A stretch of DNA of 64,000 nt from Fasciolopsis buskii (GCA_008360955.1 LUCM01006193.1:310828-374827); one strand, 5' to 3'. Counted from the stretch's first letter, positions 1 through 11,741 are shown. A program made the numbers and translations. Notes: generated from the sequence alone by a model not told the origin.

Positions 1-16
1 GTGTGTGTGTGTGTGC
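1..16. repeat. (TG)n microsatellite at the window edge
   Basis: The window opens with an alternating GT run of 16 bases followed by looser GT-rich sequence. It is cut by the window edge, so its full length is unknown. Confidence 0.9.
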
Positions 17-1219
17 ATGTGGGTGTGTGCGCGCACTGGCACGCACGTGCAGAAATGCGCACACGTAGAAAGAGAGCCGAAAACTTCGTGTGTAACTTGT
101 TGGTACGACTTTGGCATTCGAGGCAAGTAGATAATAGCAAATCATTTGGTGCCAATCATTGTTTATTTTGTCTTGCTCTCATTTAATTTACACATACACC
201 AGCACGGACACACACACACGCATATGGGGTGTATTGTTCCATTAGAACTCAAATGTAACACTAAGTTAAAGAAATCGCGCCGGTATTTCAAGCCGAGATT
301 CTCTTCGTCAAGCGATACGAAAACCAAGCGACCATTATCACTCTGACAAATGCGGTAGTTAACTCGCTTCACGTAATCCAAGAAAGAAAAAAAACGAACT
401 GAATTTGTGAAACTTTTGATAACAATCGGGCCAAATTTTTTGGCAAGACAGCAGAACTGGGTTCTTCCTGACTGAATAGTCACAAACTAGAGGAAAATTG
501 TGCCAAATTTGTTCTAGTTGCTGGAGCACAAAGTTGTCATTCACAAAAGACGCCCAGAACTAACAACCACGAACAGCAAACAGGTGGTGCTCAGAGAACA
601 AGCTCTGGTCAAGAAAGCTGGATCGAAAGTACATTCAAATCAATAAAAGGCTCGGCGATTCCCACCAACCAAGCAAACAATACTTGATGAAACCAGTTGC
701 TATGTAGCAAAATTCTACCTTGAAATCAACACTATGAAAACAGGTCCCCCCGCCTTCCCAATTTCAGGTGGTCAAGTTTTCATCAACGGTGAGCGAATAC
801 GGTGCGTCATAAGTCGAATACCGTAGATTGATTCAGTTGGAGAATGGGACGGCGAAGAACTAAGTAACCACGAGAATCGACAAAATGGTTTGTCTCAAGT
901 TGGATCCAATTATGCTTGGAAGATCAATGGTCTCCTTGTAATCCAGATTGCCGGCTGATTTGAACTGGCAGGTCAATCGGAAAAACGAGTGGAAGAATAA
1001 TTAATCCAAGTAGATGCGCATCCACTCAGCTACATCCCGCCGACTTGCGGGCAGATACTTGTCAAAACCAAAGACTCTGGCTAGTTCCTCTGCGCAGTGA
1101 CTGGACACTCTAACAGCACCCGTCCACCATTCCCCATGAATTGAACGTCTACAAATAATTCCACAATCCTTTCGATTGATGTCTGCTGCGTCAGTGAAGC
1201 ACTGAGTCAGCATTCAAGC
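17..1219. other. Non-coding sequence, no gene recognised
   Basis: No recognisable exon, RNA gene or retroelement protein was found on either strand in these ~1.2 kb. Open frames here are short and resemble no family known to me. On the minus strand it belongs to the ankyrin gene's left flank, presumably a further ankyrin intron, because the ankyrin gene continues off the left edge. Confidence 0.5.
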
Positions 1220-1383
1220 AGTGTAATCCAACGAACTTGCTCTAACGTCTCGTCATGATATTTTCTTCGCACTTCAGGAGACGAAGCAGCTCAACCTGTG
1301 GGTCAACGTGGTGTAGGAATAGTCTTAAGTGAGAAGGCTTAAGCAGCCCTTTTAGTTTAGACTGGATCCCAGTCAACAGTCGC

Positions 1384-2115
1384 TTGTGTGCCATGATAAT
1401 GCAGGGATCAGTCGGCGTCCGAAAGGATAGCAATGTTAAGCGCAGTTTACTTGTCATCTCGGCATACGCTCCAACAGACTGCAGCACTGACATGGAGGAA
1501 GGCGAGTTTTACGATGACCTCATCACTCTTGTTCGGAAGAGCAAACGCTCTGACATTGTAGTGGTAGCAGGTGACTTCAATGCACAAGTTGGAAAACTGA
1601 GTGCATCGGAAGTCTGTTTAGGTGGGCGATGCGCCTTGCCTGCACAGCGAACAGACAACGGGGAAAGACTTCGCCAATTCTGTGCAGACAATCATTTATT
1701 CCTATCTAGTACAAATTTCCGACACAGTTCGCGTCGCACAGCCACGTGGCGTTCTAACTCGACAGGTACTTTGAGTCAGATTGACCATATCGCAGTTAGC
1801 TACCGTTGGCGCAGTTCTGTCCAGAACTGTAGATCATACTGGACCACGTACGTCGAATCGGATCATGCGTTAGTTTTATTGCGATTTTCGCTGCAGCTCA
1901 ACGGCCATCGACGCAGGCCACAAACCCGATTGGCTGTCGAACGTTTGTCTGATTCGAATGTTCGCAACAGCTACAAACAGAAACTATCCGAGGAGCTAAG
2001 AACTTCGACGAGCAGTGGGATCAAATTAGGCAGGCGATGCATTTGGAAGCAAACTTCGCCTGCGGTCCTAGATGTAGCGTTCATCAAAAACACTGGATCC
2101 CGCAAGCGTCGCTAA
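1384..2115 (+). pseudogene. LINE endonuclease fragment (longest open piece)
   Basis: A 243-codon open stretch carrying the second half of an exonuclease-endonuclease-phosphatase fold. SAYAPTDC lies at about residues 26-33, GDFNAQVG at 63-70, TWRS at about 120, QIDHIAVSYRWRSS at 131-144 and the catalytic-type SDH at about 160. In an intact element it would nick target DNA to prime reverse transcription. The N-terminal half is present only as out-of-frame traces upstream (a VGIVLSEKA-like segment near 1310). The last ~60 residues are linker. The start Met is internal, not a true start. Confidence 0.8.
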
Positions 2116-2400
2116 TTCTAATGGAGCAAAAACGCGAGCCGCCTAACTGCAAGGAAATGAATAAGATGCGTCGGCAGTTGCAGCTTCAGTTGACCATAAG
2201 CCTTAGGAATGACCGCGAAAACTGGTGGGTTAAGGTATCCGAAGAGATGGAAGTAGCAGCGGCCTAAGGTAACAGTCAAAGACTGTTTAAGTTTATACGC
2301 GACAGCGGTGGGCGGCGAACTTCGGTTAGTGAAGTCGTGTGCGATAAGAATGGAGAGCTCATTCATGGTAGACAGGAAAGACTGGACCGTTGGGCAGAAA
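1990..2400 (+). repeat. Tandem duplication inside LINE, unit 1
   Basis: First unit of a diverged head-to-tail duplication of the endonuclease-RT linker. Shared landmarks are GACGAGCAGTGG, CGCCTGCGGTCCTAGAT, CCTAACTGCAAGGAA and AATGGAGAG, all spaced alike in the next unit (2401-2820). The unit encodes a degraded peptide with PNCKEMNKM and NDRENWWVKV. Confidence 0.8.
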
Positions 2401-2820
2401 CTGTTTGATGATCTTAGAAGTTTGACGAGCAGTGGAAGCAAATTAAGCAGGCAATGCACTTGGCAGCAGATCTCGCCTGCGGTCCTAGATCTAGCGTTCA
2501 GCAAAAAACACTGGATCTCACAAGGGTCGTTGGATCTAAGGGAGCAAAAACACCAGCTGCCTAACTGCAAGGAAGTGAATAAGATGCATCAACAGCTGCA
2601 CGGCAAGTTGATGATACGCCTTAAGAATGACCGTGAAAACTGGTGGGTTAAAGTAGTCAAAGAGAGAAGTAGCGGCCGCATGAGGTAACAATTAAAGGCT
2701 GTTTAGGCCCTTACGTGACGCCGGTGGACGGCGAGCCTTGGTTAGTGAAATTCTGTGCGATAGGAATGGAGAGTTCATTAATGGGAGATATCAAAGACTC
2801 CACCGTTATCCTGAACACTT
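2401..2820 (+). repeat. Tandem duplication inside LINE, unit 2
   Basis: Second unit of the linker duplication, collinear with 1990-2400 at roughly four-fifths identity by eye. It carries PNCKEVNKM and NDRENWWVKV. Divergence between units shows that the duplication is old. Later RT sequence follows only after this second unit. Confidence 0.8.
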
Positions 2821-2925
2821 CAAAGCGCAGTTAGGTCATCGCCGTCTAACGCAGTTAGTCTGATGACCACAACTGCGAATCCTTGAGGTGTCTCCTGACT
2901 TCTCCCCTTCCGCAACCAAAAGGAA

Positions 2926-3297
2926 GTGGGAGTTGAGTCGAATATTCAACTTCTGAAGAGCGGGGAAGTGGTCAGTCCCACGAGGTCCCAAATTCTATTC
3001 AAATTCGACGCAGAAGCTACGATAAAAGCACCAACCTACTTATTACGGAATATTTGGAACGAGAAGCGTATTCCGTTATCGTGGGGTGAGTCACTGATTG
3101 TACCCATCTTCAAGAAGGGTATACGGAATGACTGTAGCAAATATCGTAGAATTAGTTTAATTCCGATACTTACTCAGGTCTTAGCTTCGATAATGCTGCG
3201 TCGTTTGACACCGATTCGCGAGAGTAACATCCGCAAACAGCAGGTTGGATTTCATTCAGGTCGAGGTTGCGTCGATCAGATAGTCACTCTTCGGTAG
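2926..3297 (+). pseudogene. LINE reverse transcriptase fingers fragment
   Basis: An open piece of 123 codons covering the start of the RT domain: NIWNEKRIPLSWGESLIVPI, IFKKGIRNDCSKYRRISL, LRRLTPIRES and GFHSGRGCVDQI, ending in a stop. The same order is seen in the minus-strand copy at 62841-63638. It is part of the 1.2-4.7 kb element and is not an independent gene. Confidence 0.8.
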
Positions 3298-3745
3298 TTA
3301 CTGGAAACGCGCCACACGGACTACCGCCCTACGATCATGGACTTTTTTGACTTGAGAGGTGTACCCAACTCAGTCGACCCGACAGCACTATTCAGTGCTC
3401 TCCACCGGAATGGTATGTCAGCGAAGTTCGTGAACCTGCTGGGACCATTGCAGTACTAGCTTACCTGTGGCCGCGTAAGGGTATGTGGTAAACTGACAAG
3501 TTCATTCGAAACAATCAGCGCTATTCGACAAGGATGTTCCATTTTCCATTTTTGTCTAGCTTTGTGATAGACGACGTACTGCAGAACGCTTTAGGAGTTC
3601 TCCAGGATGTCTAGGTCGACATAAGAAATGACAAGAAGCTGTGTGAAATGGATTATGAAGACGACCTCGTATACCTATACGAATGTGCGAACCATGCGAA
3701 ACAGGCACTAGGTAGACTCTCGAAGGCTGTAGCTCGGTTCGGCAT

Positions 3746-4423
3746 GTGCTTGGCAACTTAAAAGTGCAAAGTGCTGTTACGGGACTGAACGACAGTAGTC
3801 ACCAAATTGATACGGGTGAAGAGGAACTAAAGATTGTGGACCGTTTTACTTACCTTAGAAGCTGCATGTCGAACGATGGTAGCTCGGCGGTAGAGGTAAA
3901 CAGGCGTAAATCCAAGGCTGGAGTGGTTTATGCTGGATTGAACCACTTGTGCCGTCGACCTGATATTTCAGTGAAACTGAATTTGGAAGGTCGTGTGTAC
4001 TGTGCCGCAGTGCACTCAGTTCTGCTGTACGGTTGCGAGACATGGAGTATGCGTGTGGGAGATGTTTCTCGTTTCTGGGTTTTCGATCACCGATGTCTAC
4101 GTAGTATAGCTAGGATTGGATGGAGTGACCGGGTGAGTAATGTAGAGGTAAGGATTGTAGTATTAGGTGCCACTTCTGCGAATACCTTATCTCAGCGCAT
4201 GAATCGTAGTAGACTGCGCTGGTTGGGTCACGTGTTGCGTATGACGATCACTGGCCTACCACAACGTGCCCTAATTTGCGTTCCTTCCATGAAGTGGAAG
4301 AAGCTATGTGGAGATCAGCAGACGGTGTGGCAACGTGGAATGAGAAAGTGCACCGCGAACATAGGCAAAGTATGTGTTTCACATCGTTGTGGTTGGGGTC
4401 CGAAATACCCGTCCACTAGCTAG
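3746..4423 (+). pseudogene. LINE RT C-terminal tail fragment
   Basis: A 225-codon open stretch beginning in the RT thumb region: TYLRSCMSNDGSSAVEVN, HLCRRPDISVKL, VLLYGCETWSMRV, FDHRCLRSIARIGWSDRVSN and RLRWLGHVLRM. These match the C-terminal end of trematode LINE pol proteins and recur on the minus strand at 20010-20435. The stop near 4423 is close to the expected pol end and a 3' UTR of about 260 bases follows. Confidence 0.85.
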
Positions 4424-4889
4424 CTGAAGACACTGAAAGATATGATAATCAACCGTGAACAGTGGCGATCGTGTTGTTATTTTCTATCGAATCAGAATGA
4501 CTGAAAAACTGCGTTTGTACGATTAGACTTTATTCCATTTGTTGGTTATTGCGGCATTTTTTTCTTTTTCCGCGTGTGTAAGTCCACTTCCTGTTTCCTG
4601 GCCCGTTTATCTGGGGACGAGTAACTGCGAGGAAAACGTAGCGGTCAGTGGTGCATGCCCCGCTGTTCAACGCTGAACGATGAAGGTGTACTTTTCCAGG
4701 TTCGATGTGCACCATGGACAAGCAATAAAAATTCGAAATTTGCATTTTTCTTGGCTGAACCGACCTCGCGACCATAAATGAAGTATGAAAGCATAAGAAG
4801 TATTCGGTCGCTGGTCCGAGCGGAGAATAACCCAGACAAACTAGAAACAATGAGTCTCCGACAATGACGTAAGAAGGCCAGCGAGCAAC

Positions 4890-5135
4890 ATTGAACTGTT
4901 GTCTATCTTTCTCCAACGCTATCGGTTATCATGGTTCGATCATGTTCTACGGTGCTCAAACACGAAACTCACTCGACAAACGCTGCCCCGCATCCTGTCT
5001 GGAGTCTATGGTCTATGGATAAGTCTATGGTCGTCAATATCGAAAACAAAACTGGGCGAGAACCTGCACGGATCTGACCGCATCCTCCACCCCACCCCCC
5101 AATCGCAACGCTCGGTCAGCGATGTCTGTCACTAA
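4890..5135 (+). mobile_element. Short LINE pol C-terminal fragment
   Basis: The frame reads RYRLSWFDHVLRC followed by a basic tail, the same signature as RLRWLGHVLRM at the end of the neighbouring LINE but clearly diverged. It starts about 200 bases after the 3' end of the 1.2-4.7 kb element, so it is probably a separate older insertion. No target-site duplication could be identified. Confidence 0.6.
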
Positions 5136-5353
5136 GTTCGTGATGTCTTTCTCACCAGGCAAAAAGTGACTAGGTCTGTTGATAACATTGATATCGAGCT
5201 TGATGTTCTAACAAACTGGCAGTAAGATAGCGCGTAATGGGACAACATTAAAAGATCAACTAACTGTGAGACTGATCAGAGTGCACGTGCCACTTGTCGA
5301 AAAATGCACTCACCATATTCGAGAGGGGAGTGGGAAGAATGAAAAGTACTCAC

Positions 5354-5542
5354 TTGAGCCTGATGATTAACATTCACTTCCGGATTGTTTAACAACAATC
5401 CGACAGCGTTCACATCATCTTTACGTGCGGCAATATGCAAAGCAGGCATACCACCACGACTGCGTGAGTCCCGTTCGAGAAGTAGAGCCACTACACGTTC
5501 GTGACCTTGTTGTAATGCGACTGCCAACGGAGTGAATCCATC
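5354..5542 (-). CDS. Ankyrin exon: repeats ~4-5 of an ANK1/2/3-type protein
   Basis: This 189-bp exon encodes 63 residues in one frame and is the fourth ankyrin exon in gene order. It reads [20 protein letters not shown]..., then a shortened linker, [20 protein letters not shown] and [11 protein letters not shown]. The phrase [14 protein letters not shown] followed by PALHIAAR is a hallmark of the N-terminal repeats of classical ankyrins, where one repeat departs from the 33-residue consensus. The splice acceptor is CAG before GAT at 5543-5545 and the donor is GTGAGT at 5348-5353; both joins are phase 0. Ankyrins tether membrane proteins to the spectrin cytoskeleton. The gene continues below position 5354 but no further exon was found before the window edge. 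The CTG/ATG-like codon at the exon edge is not a start. Confidence 0.92.
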
Positions 5543-8430
5543 CTGCATTAGTAAAAGGGTTCAACAGGAGAAAGAAAGAAAAAAAGCTGCATGACAAGTA
5601 CAAATCAATTTATTGTAATAAAACAAACTGATATGTAAGGCCGGACGGAAAAGGAACGTCAGTGGGAGATAATGAACCAAATAACAAACATACCACGACC
5701 CTGGTCAATGTGTTGATGAACATTTGCACTAGCAACAACAGTGCATCGAACGGATTCAGTGACACAAGTAACGAACGACAGGTGGAACCTCAACTACGCG
5801 TGTCTGTTACAGAATATGCCAGAGTGAATGAATAATTTATATGATTCGAACCTCGAATGGATCGAATGTTAAATGCATCAACTTTTCGGGATTCGTAATT
5901 TTAGAATCACGAACATAACGTCAACTAAACTAGGCGATTCGTAATGTATCTCTAACGGAAAAGGGTAATACAATCCTGTTGGAATCGGATTTAGAGCATT
6001 GGCAACAACCAATTGGCGTGTTAATCGGAAACCGAGTCAGTCGAGTGTTGTTTGAATTAATCTGATTGGCAACCGTGAGCTAGTAAACTAGTTTATAAAA
6101 ATTTCATCTAGGACACCGATAAAATAGACTGTTTCGGTTTAGTGAACAGAGAGAAAGTGAATGTGCCAATGGTTGCTTCGCAGGGAACTGAACGAAAAAC
6201 ACGTACAAACGCCTTAACATGGTTGGGAGCGGATTGGATATCACAGGCTCTGAGCTGGCCCCTCGCCGTGAAAGCCTCTCGAAGTGCTCCCACGTGACCG
6301 GCGTCTCAAATAGCCTTTGCTGAGGATGCCCTGTGCATTGCCTTCTCGGAGGTCTTCCTACTAAAGTCTGAGGACGAAGGCGAACGCCCGGCCTCATCCA
6401 CCGGGTTAACTCGTCAGTGATAGTCGGTCTAGGGGAGTTGATTAAACTCTGATTTCAAACCAACTACAGGCGGCGTACAAAGCACACGGTCGTGTGCTCA
6501 CCAGCATCCGTGGTGAAAGGGTGTGCTGGTTACCCAGGATATCTAGCCCCATCCGAAAGGCGCATGAACGGAACAATCGGTCAAGGGTAACGAGTGGGTT
6601 ACGTGGCCCTCAGATCATCCCGCTGCCTTGTGAGTTAGACCATTTGATCAAAGGCTTTGGATACGGTCCCCCCTAGGTCAAACCTCTACTTCGATTTGGG
6701 CAACCGAGTAATACCAAGCCCGCAAAAAATCCATGGATCGCGATAGGTGGCGGGTGATGTGGAGATGGCGAATAAAAGAACCAGCTTGTGTTGGGAACTT
6801 TCAAAACAATGTTTCTTTTTCGCTCATTGTTCTCATCCGTCGCCATTATTCCGGTAGCACACTATATGTATACAGATCTGTGCAAATATACATAAACGAA
6901 AAATGCACATACAAAGACGAAGTGGCAAGCGACATGATATATCGGAAAAAATCAAGTGACATCCGTTATGGGTAGGAGATACTATGACTGTGTGGTAAAG
7001 AGTCACTAGGTGATCACATTATCTTCAATTATGAGTAGAGCCATATCATTCGTGCAAATATTTGTGAGCACTTACTTACTTATTTTGTAAAAGGGATCAA
7101 TTTATTCACAGTCATCATAAAATCGCGCCAATTAACGAAAATTTTAGCGTCTCTAGGTTACCTTTTCGACAAAAGTTCCGTTCGTCCCAGGAAGACAGTA
7201 TTGAATTCGGTCTTAGCCCGAATCTATTCAAATGTAAATCTCGCACACGGGTCTCCATTCTTTTATACCGCATGCTTTTCACATGAGATCAATGGAAGAG
7301 GCATACATACCTCTTGGACTCTAAAGTTCACAGACAGAACTGGTAACTTTGATAAATCACGTGACGAAAAACCACTCAGTGTTTCGGTGGGCTAGGCGCG
7401 ATAAAAAGAGTGAAGATATCGGACTGCCAATTAACATTTAGGTTCAGCTTAATCGAGGCTATGTGTGATCCACTTTATAATACTATGTTCTACCACACAC
7501 TCGCACCGCATTAGAAAGAACTATATAGCAGAATTGTGAAGAAAGCCAATATGGATGAAGAGATGAGTGTACTTAGAAATATATTCTCATAGACACGGCC
7601 GGATAATATCGTTACCCCTTAGCTGATGAGTGGATATCAGGGACCGAAATTTTAAACATCAACATAACAAAGTTTACTAGTTCCGAACATGAGCTTATTA
7701 TTATGTGAATGAATTCGGTAAAATTCCAGTTAGTAAATGTGCTTCTAGTGAAAAAGACAGTGTACTGAACGTGAAACCATGGATTGGGATCAGAGCGATA
7801 TGGGGTTGTGACGGAGATATAAGTATCTTGGAAAGAGCGAATCCCACAGTCTTCAAGGCTTATCACGGCCTTGATCGGAACGTTGAGTGCTTCGGAAGCG
7901 CGTAAAGTCCCAATATGGGACAGTAATCGCAAACAAACAGATAGAAGGCAACTAGTTGTCGACGAGTCGACGGGGGGGGAGGATCTTATGTGGTTCTAAG
8001 ACAATCCATGTTTCTGAGTCAAGGTTCTCGATCCTCTTCCCCTCACCCCTCCCGGTCTCTCATTCCCACGTAGTGGGCCCTACCGATTATGGAGGATGCT
8101 GTTTTCTTCACTATAGTCATGCACGGTGTATGTAACAAAAAACGGTCTTTATCACGTTCACTTTAGGAATATTTCGGTCTAACACTTGCTGTAATTAGAT
8201 CGTTAGAAATGTACAACATTCGTATTTTGGCAAAAACATGTGAAACAAAAACTTCTTTTACCTAAAAATCACAGAGGAGAGGCGGGTGGGTGGGAAATGA
8301 GCGTTCTCGTCTCCGTTGCTTATGAGTAACACCATCGGGAATGAACATTTCGAATTTGTAAAACCATTTAAACACGAAATGATAATGGGCAAAGAGAAAA
8401 TTCGTAAACAAAATTAATTCGTCAAATTAC
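5543..8430 (-). other. Ankyrin intron (2.9 kb) with a GC-rich interspersed repeat
   Basis: Sequence between two phase-0 ankyrin exons. It holds a GC-richer block at about 6226-6720 (separate entry) and no recognisable exon on either strand. The rest is ordinary AT-rich intron. Confidence 0.75.
6226..6720. repeat. GC-rich interspersed repeat of unknown class
   Basis: A ~500-bp block is visibly richer in GC than the surrounding intron. Part of it, around GCCGTGAAAGCCTCTC and TTGCTGAGGATG, resembles a more decayed stretch near 17950-18010 (GCCGTGGAAAGTCTCT, CGCTGAGGCTAT). This suggests a dispersed repeat family. No protein, tRNA box or terminal repeat was found. It could be a LINE 5' leader. 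Confidence 0.45.
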
Positions 8431-8529
8431 CTCGGTTGTCAATGCCTGATTAGCTCCACGTTTTAATAACAAATCGACCACATCCAAATGGTTCTCCTGG
8501 GCCGCCATATACAGTGGAGTAAACCCAAT
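8431..8529 (-). CDS. Ankyrin exon: one 33-residue repeat
   Basis: Exactly 99 bp, or 33 residues, the size of one ankyrin repeat. It reads [20 protein letters not shown] followed by [13 protein letters not shown]. The phrase [17 protein letters not shown] is nearly invariant in the third repeat of animal ankyrins, so position in the protein is clear. The acceptor is CAG (8530-8532) and the donor is GTAATT (8425-8430), both phase 0. It joins in frame to [12 protein letters not shown] of the next exon (5354-5542) and follows the exon at 11544-11741. Confidence 0.93.
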
Positions 8530-9922
8530 CTGGATAACAAAGTATGGAAATAAGTATTGATTTTTGAGTATTTGTAACTGAATGACTTCGTCCAAGCGTG
8601 TGCTAGCATTCCAAGCCGAGAACGTTTATTCTATAGCATTAGAAATACAAAAATGAGCTGGAAAATTATGAATAAAAAAATAACCTGTGAGCATCGAATT
8701 CCGAGGTCAGAACACCGCTACGTACGAAGATTGGAATGAAGGCTAAATACTGAAACAATGGAGTGTCTCCCATAAAGTTCACCGTACTTAGAGATGAATT
8801 GGAACCTGGAGCAAGTTCTTCGGTGAGTGTCACTGGCAGTTTGCAGGGTGCCCTAAATCGAGGTTGTTGAAATATATCATGCGAGTAAACTTGGTCCATG
8901 ATTTAATGGGACTGTCAGCAGTTTCAGAATGCGAAAAAAAGAACCTCGACTCACCACCACGAGATCACGAAGTAGAATCTTCATGTTAGAAGGAAAACAC
9001 ACGACCGGTGCAAACGCAATGAACGGGCTTACTGGTTCGACGTTACCTGCACCTAGCTTAACTATCCGTGCGAGAATTCCCACACATTGGGCAAACAGTC
9101 GTCGATTGTACACTTCTGACGAGACGAGAAACACTATTTTTGTTGGTACTCTCATACTAGTTAATCTAATCTTACCGTTTTATTGATACGTTTCCAGTTT
9201 GGTTTTTACATGCGTGAGAGAAAAAGGTATAACCGGATGAGTAGAACATACGTGGTAATGAGAGACGAAACGGGTTGAGCTAAATCGGAAACGGGATTCG
9301 ACCCAGGTTGGTGTTAGAGAACATATCGAAATAATAGAAAAAACGCGTCTAACGATGGACATTGAAAAAAAGTAAAACATCAAAGTAATGTTCCACGATC
9401 AATATTTCAGAATGAATGAGAAATTTCTCAGATAGAAGACGAGGTACGGACAAAGCAGTGTTAACCATACACTAAATTTGGGTGAACGGAATGAGATGAA
9501 CAAAACAGAACACTATTTTCTTTGCAGGGAACAGAATAGAACTAGTAAATCGTGTAGAGTTGACGGAATTCGCACGCTTTTCAAATCCATCGCGTTTGAT
9601 CAACTAATCAGTACATCTAGGACATAAATACATACACATAAACTAAGATGGCAAGCGATTAAAATATCCTAATGCATCTGTGTGAGCGTGTGCCAGAATT
9701 AGGTCAAAGGTCTACCGATTTTCGTTTGCTAATCATAACGGACACGGGTCTCGCGGTGTATGGATAAGTGAGCCAAATGATTTGTTTAGAGTGTTTAGAG
9801 GGATCAAATTTCAATTGAATCGAGAATAATTGGACAAATTTGTAGCTAGGTTCATTTTCAACCGGCATCCAAAACCCGAAAAAAAAACATCAGAATAAAC
9901 AGCAAGTCAGCCGGTAGGGACA

Positions 9923-9923
<1 letters not shown>

Positions 9924-9955
<32 letters not shown>
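9924..9955 (+). repeat. (CA)16 microsatellite
   Basis: Uninterrupted CA dinucleotides over 32 bases inside the ankyrin intron, likely polymorphic in length. Confidence 0.97.
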
Positions 9956-9956
<1 letters not shown>

Positions 9957-10089
9957 CACAACCATCGATCATGGCACACGAAGAAAACGAAAGTCATCGT
10001 TCGAATCGGACGACGATTAGGACAAACAAACGGGTACGTATGTTGGTCATTGTTTTCTAGTTTGATGACGAAAAAAGAAAACATCGAAT

Positions 10090-10110
10090 TGTGTGTGTGT
10101 GTGTGTGTGT
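10090..10110 (+). repeat. (TG)10 microsatellite
   Basis: Uninterrupted TG dinucleotides, complementary to the (CA)16 tract 134 bases upstream. Together they form an inverted microsatellite pair that could fold back on itself. Confidence 0.95.
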
Positions 10111-11543
10111 ATTTGGATACGATCACAGCTGTTCCAAACACGACCGGAAATGAAACCATCGGCCGGTATCCATTTGCCAAAATCAGACAGGACGCCGGTC
10201 AAAGTCTGGGATTTTACAATTTTGAACAAATTTAATCGTGAGGTGATCGCTATCGACAATAAGTATAGAGTAAATACTGTATGCGAGACTTTCACCTTTG
10301 ACACGGCGATCGAAACCGAATCAAGAAAGTAAAAAAGTCATCTAAACTAATTCTCACGATGTCCACGAAGTTACCAGATGGTATTGAGATTAGTTTTGCA
10401 AGAGACATTAGATTTTGCGCTCCACAATGGCCGTTTTTCTTGAAGCATAATGATTCACCATTCTTGACTGAATTCTTACTAGCCGCACAAATCGTCAATA
10501 AATTTACGAGAAGAAGAAACGCTTTCTAATTTCCTAGTACTTTTAAAACCGCGAAGCATTTTATAAACACTCAGGTTAGTATATATTACCAAGAATGAAT
10601 GCTATGGTTGGTATATTTTCACACTTCTCATAGCTCATTACTCCTGATCTGAGAACTGATGAAATGTTACGGCACTCGAATCCAGCCATGTCGCGTTTGC
10701 TATTATCCTGTCGTCGTGTGTGGCAAGCTTTCATCGAAGTCATTCAGCCGGAAAGCATGCACACCAACAAATCTCTGGTTCGAATCCAAAATTCGTTTTT
10801 TCACCACGGAGAAAGTTCATGCACCAGCGTGGTAGTTTCTGTCATTGTCATGGAAACTATTTGTTCCGCGCTCCTTTTTAGAGATTTTTGCTTCTTTTCA
10901 GTCAAAGTAAAACCTATGATTTTCCAACACGTGTGCAAAGATCAAATCAAGATTCTCTAAAACTGATCAATTATTAATGGCTAATACCGGTAGTCCAGTT
11001 TTGCATAGACCAACTACAATCGATTGCAACTGGCGGCTAACGTATCCAAACTCTCACTAATACGACGACTGTACAGGCAAATCAGTTGTACAATTAAACA
11101 TTAATGATGATTCGTGGTGGAGATTTGCTACCTAGTTACCGTCACTTGGTAGTGAAAAATTAAGAACGCCAAATAGCTTGGCGATACGACGACCATGTGT
11201 TCTTTCTTTCAACCAACCGGTATAATTCACGTACAATGTGAACCATGGATGAATATATATGCTAGTACGGTAGCATCTTACGGGACCAGTATGATCCGTG
11301 TGACAGTAAAAAGATGACAGAAAAGAAAGAAAATAAACTTGATCACCAAGCAACCATATTAATAACCATGAAATTCACGGTCAACCGTACTGAAATGTAC
11401 AAGAACAACAGCTGTTCAGAATAGGCGGGTTTGAATAGAATATGGTCAGGCTGAAAAATATGTTTCGTACAGTTTGAAAATCAGCACAACAGCTGTAGAC
11501 TAAAATGATTCCGTTGTAGTCGGATAAGGAGAAGGAAACTTAC

Positions 11544-11741
11544 CACAGACTGTCGATTTACGTTGGCACCCGCATCCAAAAGCAAACGAACAACATCAAA
11601 ATGTCCAGCCAAACTAGCAATGTGCAAAGCTGTGTTCCCTTTCTTCGTGGGAGCATCAAAATCCGCTCCCCGGCGAATCAGTTCATCAACAATCTCAACG
11701 AATCCCTCTTTAGATGCCAGATGAAGTGCAGTAAGACCAAT
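11544..11741 (-). CDS. Ankyrin exon: two repeats (residues ~35-100)
   Basis: 198 bp encode 66 residues, two 33-residue repeats. The first reads IGLTALHLASKEGFVEIVDE and the second KKGNTALHIASLAGHFDVVR, ending in LLLDAGANVNRQSV. LHLASKEGHV and TKKGNTALHIA are signatures of repeats 1-3 of classical ankyrins. The acceptor on the minus strand is a TAG (11742-11744) and the donor is GTAAGT (11538-11543); both joins are phase 0. It links the 34-residue first exon (18721-18822) to the single-repeat exon at 8431-8529 with no gap against the family pattern, so no exon is missing here. Confidence 0.93.

Larger units (their letters stand above)
1220..4684 (+). mobile_element. Decayed APE-endonuclease/RT LINE (RTE-like), nearly full pol
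   Basis: This is a non-LTR retrotransposon remnant. The apurinic-like endonuclease C-terminal half is read at about 1384-1935, with the motifs GDFNAQVG, NGERLRQFC, QIDHIAVS and a closing SDH. An endonuclease-to-RT linker follows, then reverse transcriptase pieces in several frames: IFKKGIRNDCSKYRRISL near 3110, GFHSGRGCVDQI near 3247, FFDLRG near 3340, IRQGCS near 3525, and a degraded active-site box reading YEDD near 3655 where YADD is usual. The C-terminal tail (VLLYGCETWSMRV, RLRWLGHVLRM) ends near 4300, followed by a 3' UTR shared with the copies at 51.0, 55.1 and 59.1 kb. Stops and frameshifts break it throughout, so it is dead. The endonuclease linker is duplicated in tandem (separate entry). 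RTE-like assignment is by pattern only; a CR1-type relative is possible. Confidence 0.85.
8530..11543 (-). other. Ankyrin intron (3.0 kb) with dinucleotide repeats
   Basis: No exon was recognised on either strand. It contains a (CA)16 tract and, 134 bases further on, a (TG)10 tract (separate entries). A GGTTCGAATCC match to a tRNA B box lies near 10776-10786 but without a convincing tRNA fold. Confidence 0.75.

Noticed and set aside
1001..1493. Minus-strand open frames of 70 and 83 codons
   Set aside because: The second is the antisense of LINE endonuclease sequence and neither shows a domain.
5276..5548. A 90-codon ankyrin-like gene starting near 5548
   Set aside because: The apparent start and end are intronic; splice sites define an internal exon 5354-5542 of a larger ankyrin gene.
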